From contig JASANH010000392.1 of assembly GCA_030248295.1 (NCBI GenBank), positions 1 through 64,000 of the forward strand: a stretch of DNA of 64,000 nucleotides, given 5' to 3'. Shown in pieces: positions 41,955-52,844 of this stretch. A model generated the notes under the pieces. It saw only the letters and a list, made by a program, of their open reading frames with translations, searched no databases and had not been told where the DNA came from. The DNA comes from Mesodorylaimus sp. YZB2_4 (lineage: Eukaryota; Nematoda; Enoplea; Dorylaimida; Dorylaimidae). Position 1 is the first letter of the stretch. Each line of letters begins with the position of its first letter. The position numbers were made by a program, and so were the translations under genes.

Positions 41955-42424
41955 AACTCTCCTGGCGGACAAGAAATGGCCATGTGTCCAAGCACCTAAC
42001 CTTAAGTCCCCAACTTTAATCTTCGCCATCATAACAGACAGGCTGGTCGATAGTGGTAGAGAGTGCACCTTTAAAACCGAAGTTCGCAAGTTCGAGTCTC
42101 ACTCCAGTTAGGTTTTCAACTTTTTTTATCCGACAGCACTGAGACACTTAACCATTTCTACCAAGGGTCATAGCACCATTAGAATTTTCTCCGCGGCTCG
42201 TTGTAATTCGCGCCGATTCGCGAGCCAATTCGTGATCGGGACAGCTAATTGGTCAAATATCACCTCCGAATGTAGCTCGCATAAACCAAGGAAAAAAGAC
42301 AGCATCAAGGTGGACTAGAAATGGCCTTGTGTCCTAGCACTAACTTGTAGTCTCTAAATTTCCTCCTAACCTTCAACAGACAGGATGGTCGAAGTGGTAG
42401 GGAGTGCGCCTATGAATCCCAAGG
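41955..42424 (+). repeat. Tandem pair of tRNA-like (SINE-type) units
   Basis: Two units about 335 bp apart share AAATGGCC, TGTGTCC, AGCAC and the head ACAGACAGG(C/A)TGGTCGA followed by GTGGTAG(A/G)GAGTGC. The first (42,035-42,110) continues to a B-box-like GTTCGAGTCTC. The second is cut off at about 42,410 where a gag fragment begins. The arms do not form a clean cloverleaf, so I read them as tRNA-derived repeats rather than tRNA genes. Confidence 0.45.
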
Positions 42425-42904
42425 TTTCACTTCGCCCCCATTGCTTCCACCTCTGGTGGTTTCGATGTGAATTTTGAATCCGCTTGTACTGCGACACAAT
42501 AAATCGGTGGTCTTTACTGCTGATTCAAATGACTGCGTCAACACCACGCACTTTTCCATCGTCAAAGCGGCTTGTTGAAGCGAATACAGTTGCATCAACT
42601 TGTCTGATAAGCCACTGACAAACTGATCTCGCAATTTTGCGAGAGTAGGATCTGCATTCTTAACTGCATCGTTGGCGGAATTGCACGTTGAAGCAATCTA
42701 TCCCAATGTCACCATATAATCTGCAGCGGACTCTCCTGGTTGCTGCATTCGGTTGTAGAAACGGTATCTTTCATACACTTCGACAGGCGCAGGCTTCACC
42801 AATCTTTCCACTGCTTGCACTACAATATCGCATCGAATAGCCTCTCTGACTGAGTCGCAGAACTTATCCCTTTGACTCCCATCGGGTCATATATGCCAAT
42901 GTTC

Positions 42905-43115
42905 TTGTTCCATGCCAGTCCACGATGGATCTGTGTGGAGACCGCGTGGAAGTCAGAACCTGGCGTGGTTCCAGGTCCACATTGAATTGCGATGGATCCA
43001 CGTTACCTTGGAGTCCATGTGGAAGTGCGTGGCTCCATGTGGTTCCAGGTCGATAGCTACGATGGATCCACCGTGGACTTCCCATGGATCCATGCTAGAG
43101 TATCATGGATCCATG
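42905..43115. repeat. TGGATCCA-rich palindromic repeat block
   Basis: Recurring ATGGATCCA, GTGGTTCCAGGTC and TCCATGTGG words, with BamHI-like TGGATCCA palindromes spaced irregularly. It resembles the tails of the R3 copies at 32,640-32,780 and 43,680-43,815. Confidence 0.65.
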
Positions 43116-43454
43116 GATCAAGACGGAATTTTTCTGATTGATTAGTCAACTTCAAACTTTCAATCATTTCGTCACTTGGAATTTTAAAAGTAAGGATGAG
43201 AAAGAGATATGTGCAGACACTCGTTGACCTATTACACACCACCCACACTGTGATCGAAGTAGCACCTCTTGATAATGTTTTTCAGTAGCAGCTCCTCCCA
43301 AAAAAACAAGCACAGAAATTGCAGATCTGTAATCATGTTCATAGGGCAAAACATCAGTTGCAATATAGTCATCTTCGTATAGGACCAACACAATTTTACA
43401 AATAAAATCTTCCAACGGCGCAACAATAAGATACGAACTCGGTTTTAAAATAGG

Positions 43455-43865
43455 ATAAAAGGTGCTATGATCAGCAGACTTGTGATTGTCAGGGGCTTAA
43501 TGGTTTAGGAATTTCCTGCTGTTTTTCCATTATCTCCATCGCCATATCATGTAGTGAAATATAAATTAGCACGTACACCCTTGCACACCCTGCAGTTCAT
43601 CAGTATCCATAATCACAATGTGAGCAGCGAAGGCGAGAGGTCAGCGCTGAGGGAAAAATGGTCTTGCCATGATAGATCTATGAGGATCCATACATTTTGC
43701 ATGCAATCACCAGGAAAATTCCCCCATGGTCTCCTCTGGATTCACGTATTTCCACGTGGATTTTCTTCGTGAATCCACGAGGCGTCGGGGCAGCAGATAC
43801 ATGGATCCACTGTGGAATCATAATAAAACTCTTAGAATTTGGAATGTGGGACCCCACGGTAAATG
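43455..43865 (+). repeat. Repeat R3, uninterrupted copy (empty site)
   Basis: A full copy running from ATGATCAGCAGACTTG to GGAATGTGGG with the MULE target GCACGTAC occupied only once (43,570-43,577). It shows what the split copy at 30,700-32,830 looked like before the MULE landed. Confidence 0.85.
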
Positions 43866-44180
43866 GGAATTTCCATCGGACCAATTAACACTAATTAATT
43901 ATCATACAATTAAAAAACCAGTGTAATACAACGCAACTAACCTTTTTGAAAGAGTTTCATATGTTTAATTGCCAGGTTATCACCAATCATCACCAAATTC
44001 AATCCTAATCAGAAATTGGCGATTTCTACAAAGCTAGATGCCCATACCTTGCAGCATAGTCGCACGCCTCTTCGTTGCATTATCAACATCGTTTGGAATT
44101 TCAGACGATAAAAAACACAGTTCGACTTGCTGCACAAACCTTTCCCAGGTCTCCTTATCCTTGTCAAACTTTTCCAATTT

Positions 44181-45650
44181 GTAGCCATGTCACGGCAGCG
44201 TTGCAATTCACACCCACTTGATCTTCTCCAAGCAGTAGTCGAATGAACAACCGTTCTCAAAAGAGAGCTGCTTCGGTCGATCCCACTAAAAATACCGACC
44301 AAAATACCATGCTCGTACCGTAAAGGCCAATGCATGCCCTCCTACCTCCTGCGGCAACGAATGCCCTTGACGCAACGGCTTCCTCGGTCGATGTCAAGCA
44401 ATAGTGAACAATCGTCCTCGAATATTCCTGCAATTGAGCGATGCTCAACGACCACAGCTGCTCCTACTAGAACTATTAGCTCCGTCAAATCTCAGCTGAT
44501 AGCTGCAGTGAAATTCGACGAATATACATAGTTCCTTCCCCGAGATCTTAATCACGAGTCCGATATGATGGGAAACGTGGGAAAATGGCTGATGGCCTGG
44601 GCAAATCGGCGACAGACTTACTAAACTGCTGTCGAAGACTGGTTCCAATTCCAAGAGCAGGCTTACTAAACTGCCGTCCCCAGCCAGAACAGCTGGAAGC
44701 TGGAAGCCGAATATCCAATATGATCGGGCTATGTGATAAATAGTGTTTAGCCGTAGATCATTACATGTAAATATTATTCGTAAACGTTAGTTGCTATATA
44801 TCACGCATTTGACAAGAGATGAATTAAAAAGGCCAAAATAGTGACTAGGCCTATTTTAGGAATACTGTTACTTTTTAGAAATGAATGCTTTCGAAAAATC
44901 TGTGTGAAAAGGCAGATTCTAAATGTTTAAGCTTTCAAAAAACAATGATCGACTCCCATTGCTTAAGAACTTGAAAACTATTCGAATAATGCTCTCCCGA
45001 TTGACCCCGGATATTCCTTAACGTGACTGATGTGCGCGCTGCCTTCCAAGACGAATACCGAATATGATTGAGCTGTGTGATAATTATTGATCACCCGTAG
45101 ATCATTATATAAACGCTAGTTGCTATATATCTTACATTTCTTTCACTTGATTTTGTTGAGGAACGAAAGTTCCCATCGAAAGAACAATAAACGGGATCGT
45201 GGTGGGCGGGATGAAATGCTTTACTTTGGTGGTAGTTAGACTTAATTAAGGACTTTCTGTTCTCTGACTCTCAGGCCCCTCTCATCCTGTACTTTATAGT
45301 GTTTGACGGACACGATTAACTAGGCGATCAGCATTTTCAGAAGTGTCTTTTTGTTGTTTGTTGTGTGTTGTGTGGCTGTGCCACTTGGTTTAAATGAACA
45401 GTTTTGAGTGAGATGGACAATTTTCCGATTGAAACTTAGCGCAACTGTAAGCGCCTTAGGAATAGGGTAGAAAAAGTATAGGGGTGAGAGGGTAGAAAAA
45501 GTATAGGGGTAAGGTTTGCGTGTGAGGCCTGTAGAAAATAATGTGTGGTGACAGGTGAAAGTCGGTGCAAATGGCGGCAGTATAGCACGCGGGGGTATAT
45601 ACGTACGTGTTGGAGGAAAGGCGGCGGGTGGCAGCGAGGTGATGTTATGA
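44181..45650. repeat. Duplicated segment, possible LTR pieces
   Basis: The segments 44,695-44,810 and 45,045-45,145 match: GAAGCCGAATATC or GAATACCGAATATGAT, GTGTGATAA, CCGTAGATCATTA, AAACG(T/C)TAGTTGCTATATATC. Each ends in a TATA-like run, so they may be remnants of the LTR of the adjacent gag element. A 20-bp unit (GGTAGAAAAAGTATAGGGGT) is tandemly doubled near 45,465-45,510. No gene is recognised. Confidence 0.45.
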
Positions 45651-46201
45651 TCAGTGATTTCTCGAAATTTTCAGTGATGACATAGAAATCTTATGGATGA
45701 AGTGTGTGGAGAATTTCGCGCTGGGAATGATGAAAGTAATTTCGTGTTTTTTCTCGATGGTTCGAGGTAAAAAAATTAGAAGAAAGGGGACCGTGGCGAG
45801 ACGCGGTGTAGGTAGCCGTGCATGTTTGTTATAGGCAGCCTCGTTGCGATGCGTTGTGCAATTTATTTTACGCCGGATGAACGTTTGGAAGGGAGGCGGC
45901 AAATTGGCTCGCACTTTTCCATATTGCGCATGGATAGGGATCCTCGCGACTGCCCCCCAGTCTGCGACTGTTTTCGACCAAACACAAACGACGCGCGCGG
46001 TCGCACGCTCGCTGCCTGTGGGCAAAGTGCAAAAAAGCTCGACATCGAATGTCACATATTGAGGCGCGCAAAAGTTAGGCATACAGCAAAAAAACAATGA
46101 AAAACCCAAAACTCGAGCATACCAAATATTATCAACTTTCATGAGAACAATTTTACCAAAAATTACGCCTTGCGATTATCACTGTCCGTTACGCTGATTT
46201 A
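45651..46201. other. Possible MULE copy 3 terminal region
   Basis: A 163-codon minus frame (45,651-46,142) has no recognised domain. The sequence lies directly downstream of the third MULE gene and is rich in CGCGCGGTCGCACGCTCG-type GC words near 45,990-46,015, as might occur in a terminal array. No matching left partner was found. Confidence 0.25.
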
Positions 46202-48774
46202 TCATAACGTTGCTTGGAGATTGTGCTTCCGCTTCTTCGACAGTGGTTGGCTGAATTGAGAAGATCTTCGTCCATACGATAGCCGTTTTGAGCCACGGGT
46301 CAAACCTGGACGACGACGAGCGGTACTAGTCGGTTGAACAGGAATCGAACCACCAGCACGACCAAGTTTTCCGATTGTCGACCCGGCAGTGTGAAAAAAC
46401 GTCGCTAGTTGGCTATGCGTCCGCATTTTATCTGCTCTCTCAAAAAACTTCGCATCGCCGGCCATGAGGTTCGGGTCGTTCTGGAATCCAATAATTTTCG
46501 ATTTGAGATCACGAAATTTCGAGTCCATCAACTCATGCGACATTGTGTCTTTGGATTTGAACTAAAAAAACGAAATGCTTAGCTCTCACGTACAAGTATG
46601 TACACAACATACTCATATAACTAAAAATTACTTCTTCAGGTGAAGGTGATTCGTGAAAAGGTGCAGTCTCCATAGGAACAGTGTCACTTACGTTCTCACA
46701 CAAAGGTCCTGCCGGTGGTGAATTGGATTCCTGGTTTACGCCATCATTACTTTCTTCCTGAAAAGCGTAGCCAGACAATTCCTAAATTAAACGGAATAAT
46801 CCTATAACTGCTTACATCAAGTCCTCGATAAAATTCCAAATCAGCCGCAGTGTTGCCCAATGCTAACTTCGCCATTTGATGCCGAGCGTGTTTGGAGACT
46901 GCCGGCAAGGAAAGCAGCTGGATTTTCTTGTGGAAATACAGCGCCGCTTGATGCTTACAAAATGCTCTAAAAGCTCCCATCGGACACGAGCATACGCCAG
47001 ATTGCACGTCGATGAAATAGTACTCGTCTCCAGATTCGCTTTTGACGCAGGAAAAGCCATCGCCAATACTTTCGATGCCACTTTCATCGATTTCTTTACC
47101 TTTGAGCAATGCTTGTTTCAGCAGTAAATGTTGCCGAGTATTCCTTGACGAAGAAAATTGTCGAAGGCGCCTTTCATAGTATTTCTCCATCACGTTGACC
47201 ACAAAATCGATGAATGCAATAACGTTGAATGCACGCGTTCTAAAATTACAACAGAGTCGCTAGCGATCTTGGATAGCCTGCTTAGCAAAAGTGAAAAACT
47301 TCAAAGTTCAAAAGTTTTTAGAGACAAAGACAAAGATTAGCAATAGCTATAGCATATCATATACCTTACCTTGTTAAAACAATATCCTTAAAAAGCCGAA
47401 TTGCTACTTCAACAAAGTTGTTGGTATGATTTCCACGCACAGCGGCAGACTTCCTGTATGCTAAGCAACACAGTTCACGGCGTTCCTAATACTCGTCCGT
47501 GACATACTGTACTTGACCCAACCGTGATAGCCGCGACGACGACCCAGCTGAACCAATTCCGTGTAGTGTTGCTCAGCTTCCTCTTCGGTCAATGAGTAGA
47601 TAATCCGACGAAATTCCTTCATTAAAATTGGTCGATCATCTTGGTTAATTTGATTTTTTGAATCATGCAGCCATCGCCAAACCGATTGTGGGACGTGGAA
47701 TAAGCACAACAGTGATTGCGACGTTGGGAAAACTGCATGAAGCGCCCCACGCTCCGCCTTTGAATCATCCGTCATGAAGAATTGTGGAGCTCCTTTTCCA
47801 CCAAAACCGCATTCTCCAATCGCCTCCCGTAATAATCGGAACCCATCGCTGTAGTGCTCTTCTGATTGACCATTTGTAATCACCACTCCGATCGGAACCG
47901 CGCCAATAGCACTGGCAGCGAACAGGAACGTTGAAAAATGATGACCATCATCGCACGAACTTGTTGAATCGACGAAAATGATCTCGCTTGCCGAGTGCAA
48001 ATCATGTGCACGCTTCATTATCGGTGTCAGCACGACGACAGTTTCCGGTTTCCTGTTGGTTTTTATGAGTTTCCCGCTAGAATCTACGATCATCCTTTCC
48101 ATGGCATTTTCTTCATCTTATTCGACCTTGACAGTTGTTCCATTCATTTCGTACTCCGGTATTTTCTTTTCAAGAACTTCTCACATTTCCAAGCCGTGTT
48201 GACTGCCCATATGATCTTTCCGCCACTGATCGTGCCACCCGTAAACTGTTCTTTGAGGTGGAATAATGCTCGCTGCAGCCAAGGCTGTTTCGTCTCCATC
48301 GTGTTCCAATTCGACTCTGGTGGTGAAATAATTGATAGCAGAGGGAACGGTGTGGCCATCATTGAACAATCGAACGAACTTTTCTCGTGCAGTTTCAGTT
48401 GGTCGTAAAAGCGATAATGCATGTGCATTTCGAATCGGATGGCTGTGGACAGCGTTCAATTCAATAACACCGCAGAGGCCAGCCTGAAATATATTCGCAT
48501 AATGAACTGGAGTTAGGATTGTATTGTCTTCATTCTGTATGATAATACAGGCTGGAGAAGGCGAGGACTCAGTCGACAAAGGATCGCTAGAAGCCGATTC
48601 TAAAAGACCAATATTCGGTGGACCAAAAAAACCTGATCCTTCTTCTGTATTGTTTTGGTCAGGTGCACGCGAGGCAACGAAGCTAGTCGACAAAGAATAA
48701 CTAGGAGCCAACGTAAAAAGATCAATATTTGGTAAAGCAATGGAGCCTGACCCTGCCTCTGTGACATTCGACAA
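46202..48774 (-). CDS. MULE transposase with SWIM finger (copy 3)
   Basis: Several exons or frames on the minus strand. Block 48,774-48,181 has a disordered acidic, serine-rich start, then N-A-V-H-S-H-P-I and T-A-R-E-K-F-V-R-L-F, the usual N-terminal MULE module. Block 48,102-47,461 holds the core: I-F-V-D-S-T-S-S (first aspartate), F-F-M-T-D-D-S (second) and L-L-C-L-F-H-V. Block 47,202-46,747 has the SWIM finger, C-S-C-P-M-G-A-F-R-A-F-C-K-H. Block 46,543-46,202 is a basic tail. Gaps of 75-260 bp between frames could be introns. The TTTTAGTT... context near 46,560 and CTTACATC at 46,810 are compatible. It is unrelated in detail to the FLYWCH-type copies 1 and 2. It may be intact if spliced. 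Confidence 0.75.
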
Positions 48775-49265
48775 GTTTGATATTGATGAGGAGATAAATA
48801 ATGGAAACGTGTCATTGAGTGGTGTAGGTGCAACAAAATTTAAGTGCGAGAATGGTACATCGGCTGAAAGTTAGGAATAAGTGCTTGCAGAGTTTGCAGA
48901 CTGAGCATAAGAAAGGGATCCGTTTGAGATATTAATTCTGTGAGATGAGCGTGAGACTGTATCTTGCTTGAGGCGCTTGAAACCTGGGCTGCTGTGATGC
49001 TCGTAAGATGTAGTGATTGTGACGACAGCATACTTAGTGAACTGCTTGATGTGCGACTCGAGGCTGGAGCTAGATATGATGTTTCCGAGGCAGACAAGGG
49101 CTGGCCCGGAATTGAAAATTGCAGGACCAATTTTAGCTTCTGACTCAATCGATGAGAAAGTTGAGGCAGAGACGTATGGAGAAGGCAGTCTAGTCGGAAC
49201 CACTTCAGAGTCGATTGTTAAACTGGCTTCAGCTGTTGTAAATTCCACATGCTAGATTTTGCAGT

Positions 49266-52200
49266 TTAGATGTAGCTTCTGGTTGATGGGAAGGCAGCGA
49301 CGTCGGAAGATGTCATACTGACAGAAACAGTATTAGAAGCTAATTCTCTTATGCGTTGATAGACTCTATTTGGTATTCCTGTTGATCTACAAATCTCTGC
49401 ATTAGAAGAATATGCCTTGTTTGGCGATGATGCTAGAGGATTCATAAGGCTTGATAAAGTTGGCGAAGCAGCTTCAGGAATCTCGGTTTCTGTTTGGATC
49501 GCATTCAAGAAAGTCGACTTAAGTGAGAACTTGGTGCAGGAGCAATAGGTTCCACAGTTTTTCTATTCGCTGCACGTGTGTATTCATTATTATCAGTTGA
49601 TACACTCTTATCAGCTGTGGTTAATGTCGTTGTTGGTGAAACGAGTGTATTTAGAGCGTTTGTTCAAAGCGATGATGTTCTTAGTGTGCTTCTTCCAGCA
49701 ATACCCATTGAACTCATGGATGCTGTTGGAGGGAACTCTATTCCAGTATTTCTTTTGTATATCTGTTTTGCTGAGGTAATGATTTTTGCAGGCCTTCCTT
49801 TAAGCGCAGTTGCTGTTGTGGTGTGCGAAATTGAAATACTTGCTGCATTATCGGAAATACTCGAGGGAAACCCCGTATCTGTAAGTGTAGTCGTTCTTGT
49901 ACTATGTGATGGGTGCATAGATGTGAAAAATGCCATTCTAGTGTCATTGCTCGTGAAATCAGTAGCAGGCATCGCCACAATACTTCGTTGAGGGAAGGTA
50001 CTCCCGCTTGCATTAGCGATTTCAAAGGAGGTGCAACAGGCGTGTTTGGCCGGTGGGGAAGGTTGTGTATTTGGTTGCCTTGATTGGCTGCCTTGTACAT
50101 GGAGCAGTGGGCATAGGCTTTCCCTCTTTGGCCAATCGATACGCTCCTCCAGGCGAGGCTGAAACCCGTTAGGTTGAAGTCTCAGCCACCTACGACTAGG
50201 TGGCCTGCCTGGAGCTACATTTAAGTCCATCCACTCCCTGCGGTACCTTCTCCAAGGTACGACCGTTCATCCTGTTGCAGAGGTAGTACTTATTGGGAGG
50301 ATGTTTCGAGTATCAGCTGTGAAGGATGTGAAATTGCTTCCTGAAGGCAATGTTTCTGAACTTGAAGTTGATGCCAAACTGCCTGCTGCAGTTAGTGCTG
50401 TTACACTTGTTGTAGCAGCTACCTCATTAAAGCCTGCCGGAGTTGAGATTGGAGTGATTATTTCTGTTGCTGGATAGCTTGAAGAATCTGTTGTTGAATT
50501 GTTGAGAAAATTTATGGTGGTACGAGTGTTTGTCGAAATGGCAAGAGTGGCTGGAATGGTTGCCCTGATTGACGGAAATATTAAGGCTGTTACAAAATTA
50601 GGAGAAGCTGTTAATGTGGGTCTATCATTAGTTGAAGTTTTTGAAGTGGTAGCTTCAGTGGTTGCAATACTTGTTATATTTTGTGAAGTGGTAACCACAC
50701 TGGTCGGATCTGGCTGAATTTTCAAGGTGGTATTCGAAGGTGCTTATGGTCCTATGGTGCTTGGCTACGGATAAAGTATGACATGACATGACATGACAAG
50801 GTGTCGCTGTGGAGGTGGCAAAACTTGTTAAAGATGTTGAAGTAAAGTAGTCTTAAGTTGAAGTACTTATGGAGGTATCAATTTTTTTTGAAATTTCTGG
50901 AGTGATTGGTGCAATTGTTTGAGCTGCTGTGAAAGCCCCAATGCTTGTTAAGTATGTGGTAGTGGGTGATATAATTGTTAAAGCTATCGTGGTTGTACTA
51001 GTATCCGCTTGACTTATCAGGGTGGTTAGTGTGAATGTTGCAGGTGTTGTGATGATAACAGCGCTCTCAGGAGTTGCATGCATGATCAGTGTACTTGCTG
51101 AAGCTAGTGCAGTGTAAGCGGTGCTTTTTAAAGTTGTGGGGCTGCTTACTGCACTTGTTGGAGGTGCTAAAGCAGTTAATGTAGTTGTTGCAGTCGTGGT
51201 AGTAGCCGCTACACTTGTCGAATTCGTGGTGCTAGCCGCTTTACTTATTGCAGTTGTAGTACCGACCAATGTGTTTGTCGCAGTTGTGGGACTGGTTGGC
51301 TTGCTTGTCAAAGCTGTAGGAATGGTTGCTGTACTTGTCGGAATTGTGGAATTGGTTGCCGTAGTTGTTGGAGTTGTTAGAGTTGTTAGAGTGGTCATTA
51401 AAGTTGTTGAAAATATGCGATTGATTGTTGTGCCTGCCGAAGCCAAAGTACTGGCCGATGTGCTTGCTGAAGTTGTGGGAGTGGTTTCTATGCTTGTCGA
51501 AGCTGTAGTACCATCCGATGGGCTTGTTGACGTTGCGTGACTTGTTGCTGCGCTTGTTGAAGTTAAGCGAGTAGCTACTGTAGTTGTCGAAAATTTGGGA
51601 TTGGTTGTTGTGCCTCCTGAAGCCTTGGTACTGGGCGATGCGCTTGTCGAAGTTGTATGAGCAGCCCATGAGCTCGTTGACGTTGTGGGGTTGGTTAATG
51701 TGCTTGTCAAAGTTGTAGGAGTGGCTACTTTAGTTGTTAGAGCTGTTGGAGTGGTGGCTGAAGTTGTCGAAAATGTGGGACTGGTTGTTAAGCCTTTCAA
51801 ATCTTGGTACCAGCCGATGTGCTTGCCAAAGTTGTGGAAGTGATTGCTGTGCTTGTCGGAGTTGTAGTACCAGCCGATTTGCTTGTCGCAGTTATAGAAG
51901 TGGTTGGTGTACTTGTCGAAGTTGTGGAAGTTGTTGCTGTACTTGCCAAAATTTTTGGAGTGGTTGCTGTGCTTGTAGAAGTTGTGGGAGTGACTGTTGT
52001 GTTTGCCAGTATTCTTGTAGTTGTAGTTTTCGATGTTCTTGCTGTTGTCGTTTTTGTAGTACTACCCGCACTGCTCTTGCTGGATGAGCTTGTCGTTGTA
52101 GAAGATGTTACTTTGCTTTTGGTAGTGGTAGCACTAATTTTGCTAGTGCTCGATGTACTGATTTTAATGCTCGGTTTGATTGAAGTTGGAGATGATGTTG

Positions 52201-52650
52201 TTTTCAGAGCAGGCTTGTTCGTTTGCGATGAAACTGAAAAATTTCTTAATAAGCGCCCCAACTTAGTTCAAAAAGGTTTTCCGCTATACTCACACTGGCA
52301 AATTGGGTTTCGCTTGTAAAAAACGCACTTTGAATACTGGTATTTCCCACGTGTGAAATATACAAACACCTTACCGTTTCCGCTATTGCTGAGATATGTG
52401 GTGCATAAAGAACAAAAGCTTGTGGGATTAACAGGAAATCCTGCCTGCGTAGTTGAGTCGGACATCCAATAAATACTGCCGCTAGTATAGTTTCGCAATG
52501 CGATAATGGCATACCACATCGTATTGATGACACCCGAAGCGTTTAGCATGTCCAATACTGCTTGATTGTTAACCTTGGCTAGCTCTCCGTTTGTTCCATT
52601 GGGTGAATTGATGCAGCACGTGAAACCGCATTCCCATGTTACTTCCATAG
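49266..52650 (-). CDS. C-type lectin domain followed by a long Thr/Ser-rich mucin-like region
   Basis: The first block (52,648-52,262) is a C-type lectin domain: W-E-C-G, G-E-L-A-K-V-N-N-Q-A, W-Y-A-I-I-A-L, I-Y-W-M-S-D-S and K-C-V-F-Y-K-R-N-P-I-C-Q. From 52,261 to about 49,440 the minus strand encodes more than 800 residues that are mostly threonine, serine, alanine and proline, in loose repeats of T-S-T-x-T-T-P-T. Such stretches are usually heavily O-glycosylated, giving a stiff extracellular stalk. Stops and frame changes occur at about 51,797, 50,853-50,725, 50,267 and 49,510, so the region is split over exons or partly decayed. DEG/ENaC exons lie directly upstream, and a MULE gene abuts the far end. 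Whether all form one transcript is unproven. Confidence 0.6.
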
Positions 52651-52844
52651 ATGTGTATCTTGCATAAGTGTGAGGCGAAATCTTCTAGTTGTATGCGAAT
52701 TTAGCTGAAGTCCAGTTGCACGAACAGTTCTGCAATGGTGGGTTGCTTCTTTTTTTCGTGAACTTATACCCTTTCTGGTCTTGTTTGTTTCGGTTTCTAT
52801 TCCCAAGTTGGGGATCGAAATTGGATTGACCGCTTTATTTTCAC

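Larger units (their letters stand above)
42410..44180 (-). pseudogene. Ty3/gypsy-like gag gene split by an insertion of about 1.1 kb
   Basis: The N-terminal part (44,180-44,015) reads E-T-W-E-R-F-V-Q-Q-V-E and A-T-K-R-R-A-T-M-L-Q-G-M-G, the early gag fold. The C-terminal part (42,880-42,410) reads E-R-Y-R-F-Y, G-E-S-A-A-D-Y, L-R-D-Q-F-V-S-G-L and a T-x-E helix, the later gag fold, with a stop after D-Y-M-V-T-L-G. Between them (about 42,900-44,010) lie TGGATCCA-rich sequence and repeat R3. No protease, reverse transcriptase or integrase is attached. The split is best explained by repeat insertion after the gag copy arrived. Confidence 0.65.

Noticed and set aside
42035-42110. Functional tRNA gene
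   Set aside because: A and B boxes are visible but acceptor and anticodon stems do not pair properly, and a second truncated copy lies 335 bp away, so it is repeat-derived.
45651-46142. 163-codon minus-strand ORF as a host gene
   Set aside because: No recognised domain, overlapping open frames on the other strand, and position in a likely transposon terminal region.
51121-52319. Long plus-strand ORFs rich in valine and leucine (51,121-51,540; 51,804-52,319) and the minus ORF at 57,052-57,906
   Set aside because: They are antisense shadows of the Thr/Ser-rich coding repeats. ACA/ACN codons read in reverse give valine- and leucine-rich frames that mimic membrane proteins.
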